DNA from: Variovorax sp. OV329 | GTDB taxonomy: Bacteria > Pseudomonadota > Gammaproteobacteria > Burkholderiales > Burkholderiaceae_C | NCBI RefSeq assembly: GCF_900114785.1 | Contig: NZ_FOUG01000019.1 | Span: forward strand, 1-64,000 | Length of the DNA: 64,000 nt | Reading direction: 5' to 3' | Shown: one piece after another, positions 61,912-64,000 of the stretch | Numbering within the stretch: position 1 is the first letter of the stretch | Layout of the letters: each line of letters starts with the position of its first letter | The notes under the pieces: model-generated | What the model was told of the DNA's origin: nothing | The model's database searches: none | Seen by the model: the letters and a program-made list of their open reading frames with translations, nothing else | Translations under genes and position numbers: made by a program

Positions 61912-63333
61912 ATGCTGACCCGCACCTCCGGCCTATCGCTCACCGACCAGCTTTCCGCCCGCTTCGCCGAGCGCATCCGCACGCGCCTGCTGCCGCCGGG
62001 CGCACGGCTGCCTTCGGTGCGCGAATGCGCCCGCCAGCAGGGCGTGAGCCCGCACACCGTGGTGGCAGCTTACGACCAGCTGCTGGCCCAGGGCCTGGTG
62101 GAGGCACGTCGGCAACGCGGCTTCTTCGTGCGCGACGTCGCGCCGCCGCAGGCCGCAGCGGCCACCGTCCCGCGCGCCGGCGGCATGCCTGCGGCGCCGG
62201 TGGCGGCCGATGCCAGCTCCCTCATCCGCGGCATGTTCCACCGCCAGAGCGACAAGCCGCAGCCGGGCATGGGCGTGTTCCCGCCCGACTGGATGGAATC
62301 GACCTTCATGCCGGCCGCGGTGCGCCGCGTCACCAGCGGGCCGATGCTGCAGGAACTGTCGCTGCAGTACGGCGACCCGGCCGGCGACCTGGCGCTGCGC
62401 CAGAGCCTGTCGCAGAAGCTCATGGGCATCAACGTCCCGGCAGGGCCCGACCAGATCATCACCACCGTGGGCGCCACGCATGCGCTGGACATCGTCAGCC
62501 GCACGCTGCTGCGGCCCGGCGACCCGGTGATGGTGGAGGAGCCGGGCTGGGCCATCGAGTTCGCGCGGCTGGAATCGCTGGGCATGCGCATCCTGCCGGT
62601 GCCCCGCCGCGCCGACGGGCCGGACCTGGAGGTAATGGCGCGCTACTGCGAGGCCGGCGAGGGCCACCGCCCCAAGCTCTTCGTGAGTGTCAGCGTGCTG
62701 CACAACCCCACCGGCTACAGCCTCACGCCGGGCAGCGCGCACCGGGTGCTGCAACTGGCCAACCAGCACGACTTCCACATCGTCGAGGACGATACCTACA
62801 GCCACCTGGCGCCGGACCACGCCACGCGCCTGAGCGCCATGGACGGTTTGCAGCGCACGATCTACGTCGGCGGTTTCGCCAAGATCCTGGCGCCCAACTG
62901 GCGCATCGGCTTCATGGCCGCGCCGCCGCAGGTGTTCGGGCGCCTGCTGGAAACCAAGCTGATGGCCACGCTCACCACGCCCGCCATCTTCGAACGGGCG
63001 CTGGCCTGGTGCATCGACCAGGGGCAGCTGCGCCGGCATTGCGAGCGCATCCGCGCGCGGCTGGATGCGGCGCGTGCCCGCACCGTCAAGCTGGCGCTGG
63101 CGGCCGGCTGCTCCTTCGCGGCCGAGCCCGCGGGCCTGTTCGGCTGGGTGGAGACCGGCATTGACACCGACGCCATGACCCAGCGCATGCTGGACGAGGG
63201 CTTCCTCATCGCGCCGGGCTCGCTCTTCCATGCGCGCCGCCCGCCCAGCACCCTGATGCGGGTGAACTTCGCCACCGCGCAGGACGCGGCCTTCTGGAAG
63301 ACCTTCGCGCGGGTGCGCGACGAGCTGCGCTAG
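61912..63333 (+). CDS. MocR-family regulator (GntR winged helix fused to an aminotransferase fold)
   Basis: 473 residues. Winged helix at residues about 8-75 (LSLTDQLSARFAERIRTRLL, LPSVRECARQQGVSPHTVVA, RRQRGFFVRD), a linker rich in Ala/Pro, and an aminotransferase-like domain with LQYGDPAGDLALRQSL, HNPTGYSLTP, and K324 in GGFAKILAPNWRIGF that would bind PLP. MocR proteins sense an amino acid or vitamin B6 through PLP. It is divergent from the LysE-to-VOC operon and is its likely regulator. Confidence 0.93.
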   Translation: MLTRTSGLSLTDQLSARFAERIRTRLLPPGARLPSVRECARQQGVSPHTVVAAYDQLLAQGLVEARRQRGFFVRDVAPPQAAAATVPRAGGMPAAPVAADASSLIRGMFHRQSDKPQPGMGVFPPDWMESTFMPAAVRRVTSGPMLQELSLQYGDPAGDLALRQSLSQKLMGINVPAGPDQIITTVGATHALDIVSRTLLRPGDPVMVEEPGWAIEFARLESLGMRILPVPRRADGPDLEVMARYCEAGEGHRPKLFVSVSVLHNPTGYSLTPGSAHRVLQLANQHDFHIVEDDTYSHLAPDHATRLSAMDGLQRTIYVGGFAKILAPNWRIGFMAAPPQVFGRLLETKLMATLTTPAIFERALAWCIDQGQLRRHCERIRARLDAARARTVKLALAAGCSFAAEPAGLFGWVETGIDTDAMTQRMLDEGFLIAPGSLFHARRPPSTLMRVNFATAQDAAFWKTFARVRDELR

Positions 63334-63378
63334 AAGACCGGGCGGCTGAAGCCGACGCTGCGTCTGCCGCCCAGGCGC

Positions 63379-64000
63379 CTAGAGCAGGCGGTCGGGCGCG
63401 AGCGGCCCGATCACCCGCACCATCATGCGTTGCTTGAAGGTGGTCTGCGGCTCGGTGCTGCTGTCCTTCAGACCGCTGCCCTCCGGCGCGCGCCAGACCA
63501 GCTTGCCGTCCACTTTCTCCACGCGCCATGAGCCGGTGCGAAAGCTGGCCTCGATGCGCTCGTTGGCCTGGCGCGCCAGCTCGTCGCTGCGGATCAGCAG
63601 CGCGATCTCGGTGTTCTGCAGCTGCGAGCGCAGGTCCAGGTTCATCGAGCCGATGACGATCAGCCGCCCGTCGATGGTGAGCAGCTTGGAATGCAGCATG
63701 GAGCGCGAGGCGCCGCCGACCGCCGAACTGCCGGAGCTGCCGGAGCTGCCGAAGGGGCTGGAAGACTTGCCGGCGCCGCTTGAGGAGCCCGACATCCCGC
63801 TGCCGCTTCCCGACTTGCTCATGGCCGCCGCCGCCTCGGGGTCGCTGCGCATTTCGTGGAGCTCCACGCCCATCGCCAGCAACTCCTCTCGATGCCGTGC
63901 ATAGCCCGCGTGAGCGGCGACCGCGTCGTTGGACGCCAGCGAGTTCGTCAGCACCCGTACCTTCACGCCGCGCGCGCGGGCAGCGGCCAGTGCCCGTTTC
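63379..64000 (-). CDS. Phospholipase-D-family protein (cardiolipin-synthase-like), 5' end outside the window
   Basis: Only the C-terminal half is present; the frame runs through the right edge. It has the second HKD motif MLHSKLLTIDGRLIVIGSMN (HxK, D, GSxN) and LDLRSQLQNTEIALLI, as in the ClsC/YmdC group. Just before the motif is an unusual Ser/Gly-rich insertion of about 40 residues (from AAAMSKSGSGSGM to VGGASRS). Likely makes or hydrolyses cardiolipin-type phospholipids at the inner membrane. An internal GTG at 63966 is not the real start. Confidence 0.85.
   Translation of the reverse strand, partial: KRALAAARARGVKVRVLTNSLASNDAVAAHAGYARHREELLAMGVELHEMRSDPEAAAAMSKSGSGSGMSGSSSGAGKSSSPFGSSGSSGSSAVGGASRSMLHSKLLTIDGRLIVIGSMNLDLRSQLQNTEIALLIRSDELARQANERIEASFRTGSWRVEKVDGKLVWRAPEGSGLKDSSTEPQTTFKQRMMVRVIGPLAPDRLL

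Overview
The window looks like a stretch of chromosome from a GC-rich betaproteobacterium, most likely Burkholderiales/Comamonadaceae (Variovorax-Ramlibacter-like). The signs are orphan Bug/TctC receptors of tripartite tricarboxylate transporters, a hemE-priA neighbourhood, many LysR/GntR/MocR regulators, strong G/C third-position bias and dense short operons with 4-nt ATGA overlaps. This placement is inferred from gene content; there is no rRNA or other taxonomic marker. No tRNA, rRNA or CRISPR array was seen.

Layout. 1-5.6 kb is an accessory, eroded zone. It opens with the terminal repeats of an IS21-type element (1-91) that has cut off the front of a membrane glycosyltransferase-like gene. 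Small hypothetical and secreted proteins follow, then a gene graveyard (3992-4690) where pieces of a SAF-domain oxidoreductase, a SulP transporter and a dihydrofolate-reductase-like protein lie side by side, then an intact TauE/SafE permease. 5.7-13.7 kb holds a frameshifted NfeD protease gene coupled to a slipin, an FAD monooxygenase-like protein, a YebC-family regulator, a GDSL hydrolase divergent from a LysR gene, and an ASCH protein. 13.7-14.4 kb appears gene-free.

14.4-22.1 kb is a coherent carboxylate module: two Bug receptors and an exported lactonase on one strand; an aconitase, a GntR regulator with two apparent winged helices and a leaderless solute-binding-like protein on the other. 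A 9+9 bp dyad sits at the divergent promoter. 22.5-23.3 kb has an XRE regulator and an unknown gene facing away from a perfect 12-bp inverted repeat. 23.6-29.3 kb is a sugar ABC importer operon (binding protein, double ATPase, two permeases) ending in an SMP-30-type lactonase.

29.3-50.5 kb is mostly housekeeping: pldA, a Rep-type helicase, an AEC transporter, priA, hemE, a redoxin, a DsbD/ScsB-type reductase, an AlaX editing protein, a sorbosone-dehydrogenase-like lipoprotein, a DMT permease, an alcohol dehydrogenase/LysR pair, creatininase-like, GlsB and CutA proteins and a histidine phosphatase. The AT-rich gap before priA carries three matches to the DnaA-box consensus. 50.8-55.6 kb is one large type V autotransporter with an extended signal peptide. 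55.6-63.3 kb is a seven-gene operon (LysE exporter, DMT exporter, aminotransferase, GST, PhzF, threonine-dehydratase-like, VOC) divergent from a MocR regulator, probably an amino-acid export and degradation unit. The window ends inside a phospholipase-D-family gene.

The most interesting candidates for undescribed biology are the MocR-controlled operon, the lactonase/aconitase/Bug module with its tandem-winged-helix regulator, and the DnaA-box cluster before priA.
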